A stretch of DNA of 6,379 bases from Oscillibacter sp. CAG:241 (lineage in GTDB: Bacteria; Bacillota; Clostridia; Oscillospirales; Oscillospiraceae): the NCBI GenBank assembly GCA_000435975.1, contig FR884125.1, positions 39,818 to 46,196 on the forward strand. The letters run 5' to 3'. The notes under the pieces are model-generated. The model was given only the letters and a program-made list of their open reading frames with translations, was not told the origin of the DNA and did not search any database. The position numbers were made by a program, and so were the translations under genes. Shown piece by piece: positions 5,662 through 6,379 of the stretch (position 1 is its first letter; each line of letters starts with the position of its first letter).

Positions 5662-5698
5662 CGGCAGGTACTGTAGCATATCCTGCCGCAAAATACAA
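5662..5698 (-). promoter_or_regulatory. Putative permease promoter with an overlapping inverted repeat
   Basis: On the minus strand TTGTAT (5698-5693) and TACAGT (5675-5670) are 17 bases apart, a weak sigma-A match. CGGCAGG (5662-5668) and CCTGCCG (5682-5688) form a perfect 7-bp inverted repeat with a 13-base centre flanking the -10. This geometry would suit an operator, but the binding protein is unknown. Confidence 0.45.
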
Positions 5699-5781
5699 GA
5701 ACGCGGCGAAACAAAGAAAAGGCCTTTCAGAATAACGGCTTTTCCGTCCGCTCATCTTTTGCCCTTTCCGAGCATTTCCCC

Positions 5782-5831
5782 GTGTGGGTCACGGTGTGGG
5801 TCAGGCAGTTGACCCACATTTTGACCCACAC
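5782..5831. repeat. Symmetric array of four TGTGGGTCA half-sites
   Basis: GTGTGGGTCA occurs at 5782-5791 and 5794-5803. Its inverse occurs as TGACCCACA at 5810-5818 and TGACCCACAC at 5822-5831. Same-strand copies are 12 bases apart on both sides of a 6-base centre, so the two 22-base arms are inverted repeats matching at 19 positions. It lies between the tRNA-Thr terminator and the permease promoter. It may be an integrase or regulator binding array, or a relic of an attachment region. Confidence 0.85.
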
Positions 5832-5852
5832 ATAAAAATACGTTTTTCCAAC

Positions 5853-5883
5853 AAAAAAACACCGAAAGCCGAAGTTTTCGATG
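5853..5883 (-). terminator. Rho-independent terminator of the tRNA-Asp/tRNA-Thr operon
   Basis: On the minus strand CATCGAAA (5883-5876) pairs with TTTCGGTG (5867-5860), with one G-T pair and an 8-base loop. Seven T follow (5859-5853). It starts six bases after the tRNA-Thr CCA. Confidence 0.85.
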
Positions 5884-5888
5884 CTTTT

Positions 5889-5964
<76 letters not shown>

Positions 5965-5967
5965 ATA

Positions 5968-6044
5968 TGGCGACCAAGATGGGGCTCGAACCCACGACCT
6001 CCAGCGTGACAGGCTGGCGTTCTAACCAACTGAACTACTTGGCC
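5968..6044 (-). tRNA. tRNA-Asp (anticodon GTC)
   Basis: The acceptor GGCCAAG pairs with CTTGGTC (last pair G-C, one G-T). The anticodon stem is CCAGC/GCTGG with loop CTGTCAC, giving GTC. The T-arm is GTGGG-TTCGAGC-CCCAT, with one G-T pair. The discriminator is G, as usual for Asp, and CCA is encoded (5970-5968). It is the first gene after the strong promoter at 6084-6112. Confidence 0.96.
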
Positions 6045-6083
6045 ATCAATTTTCAGGAGATCTTGTCGAACTCGAGCTTTTAA

Positions 6084-6112
6084 AGTATACCAGAAACAAC
6101 AAACGTTGTCAA
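6084..6112 (-). promoter_or_regulatory. Strong promoter for tRNA-Asp and tRNA-Thr
   Basis: The minus strand has a perfect -35 TTGACA (6112-6107), a 17-base spacer and -10 TATACT (6089-6084), a 5/6 match. Transcription would begin near 6077, about 33 bases before tRNA-Asp. It splits the tRNA cluster into separately driven pairs. Confidence 0.88.
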
Positions 6113-6120
6113 TAAGAAAA

Positions 6121-6196
6121 TGGCAGGGGCAGAAAGATTCGAACTCTCGACACGCGGTTTTGGAGACCGCTGCTCTACCAGCTGAGCTATACCCCT
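6121..6196 (-). tRNA. tRNA-Trp (anticodon CCA)
   Basis: The acceptor AGGGGTA pairs with TGCCCCT. The anticodon stem is GCGGT/ACCGC with loop CTCCAAA, giving anticodon CCA. The T-arm is GAGAG-TTCGAAT-CTTTC with one G-T pair. The discriminator is G and CCA is encoded (6123-6121). It lies three bases downstream of the CAT tRNA. Confidence 0.96.
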
Positions 6197-6199
6197 ATA

Positions 6200-6276
6200 T
6201 GGTGGGCCTTCGGGGACTCGAACCCGGGACCGGACGGTTATGAGCCGTCTGCTCTAACCAACTGAGCTAAAGGCCC
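6200..6276 (-). tRNA. tRNA with anticodon CAT, probably tRNA-Ile2 (lysidine type), otherwise elongator Met
   Basis: The acceptor GGGCCTT pairs with AAGGCCC, and the anticodon stem GACGG/CCGTC carries loop CTCATAA, giving CAT. The discriminator is A and CCA is encoded (6202-6200). The body closely resembles the Bacillus Ile2 tRNA as recalled. C4-G69 and C5-G68 in the acceptor stem match features that the lysidine synthetase TilS recognises in E. coli, which favours Ile2 over Met. It is not initiator-like, since the first acceptor pair is G-C. The T-stem CCGGG/CCCCG contains a C-C mismatch at the second pair (6226 against 6212). Confidence 0.85.
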
Positions 6277-6302
6277 AAGTGATCGATCTCTATGGCTTAT
6301 GT

Positions 6303-6342
6303 AAAAAGAAGTGTGCCGCCACCTTTTGGAGTGGCGGCACAC
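6303..6342 (-). terminator. Rho-independent terminator after the edge tRNA
   Basis: On the minus strand GTGTGCCGCCAC (6342-6331) pairs perfectly with GTGGCGGCACAC (6322-6311) around an 8-base loop, followed by TTCTTTTT (6310-6303). It separates the partial tRNA at the right edge from the downstream CAT/Trp pair. No clear promoter for that pair was found in the 26 bases between the terminator and the tRNA. Confidence 0.9.
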
Positions 6343-6350
6343 CCTTATTG

Positions 6351-6379
6351 TGGCGCCTTCTGTAGGGCTCGAACCTACA
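6351..6379 (-). tRNA. Partial tRNA, 3' half only, identity unknown
   Basis: The minus strand shows a complete T-arm GTAGG-TTCGAGC-CCTAC, the acceptor 3' strand AGAAGGC, discriminator G and encoded CCA (6353-6351). The anticodon lies beyond the window. The expected 5' acceptor strand would be GCCTTCT or a G-T variant. Confidence 0.9.

Noticed and set aside
5782..5831. CRISPR-like array
   Set aside because: Copies are 9-10 bases with 2-6 base gaps and opposite orientations, far from CRISPR repeat and spacer sizes; no cas genes are present.

Overview
The window looks like part of a Gram-positive, fairly GC-rich Firmicutes (Clostridia) chromosome, perhaps a gut Oscillospirales-type bacterium. 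The evidence is tRNA genes with encoded CCA, Bacillus/Clostridium-like tRNA sequences, consensus sigma-A promoters, a secreted multidomain surface protein with a Gram-positive signal peptide, and strong Rho-independent terminators. The genus cannot be fixed from sequence alone. Nearly all real genes lie on the minus strand; the long plus-strand reading frames across 1-3230 are antisense shadows.

Region 1-3275 (minus) is the 5' 1,091 codons of a giant secreted protein that runs off the left edge. It has a signal peptide, an N-terminal DUF4430 (transcobalamin C-terminal-like) domain, one clear and one possible cadherin-like beta-sandwich, a low-GC middle segment, a pair of helical repeats and Ig-like/beta-rich modules. 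Region 3276-3826 is its roughly 515-nt leader. An extended -10 promoter (TTGCAA-N17-TATAAT) is followed by a cobalamin riboswitch with a Rho-independent terminator as expression platform, then a highly structured stretch (two abutting perfect palindromes, a long GC-rich inverted repeat, a REP-like element) up to the Shine-Dalgarno sequence. A B12 riboswitch in front of a protein with a transcobalamin-like domain is the most interesting feature: it suggests a surface corrinoid-capture protein made when B12 is scarce.

Region 3813-4446 (plus) looks like the scar of an integrative element. It holds a small sigma-70 region-4 protein, its terminator, and the last ~60 codons of a tyrosine recombinase lacking the rest of the catalytic domain. 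A perfect 14-bp hairpin at 4476-4506 separates it from a convergent SLC13/ArsB/CitMHS-type permease (4518-5621, minus), which has its own putative promoter.

Region 5782-6379 (minus) is a tRNA locus. In transcription order it holds a partial tRNA at the right edge, a terminator, tRNA with anticodon CAT (probably Ile2), tRNA-Trp, a near-perfect promoter, tRNA-Asp, tRNA-Thr and a terminator. Just beyond the tRNA-Thr terminator is an unusual symmetric array of four TGTGGGTCA half-sites.
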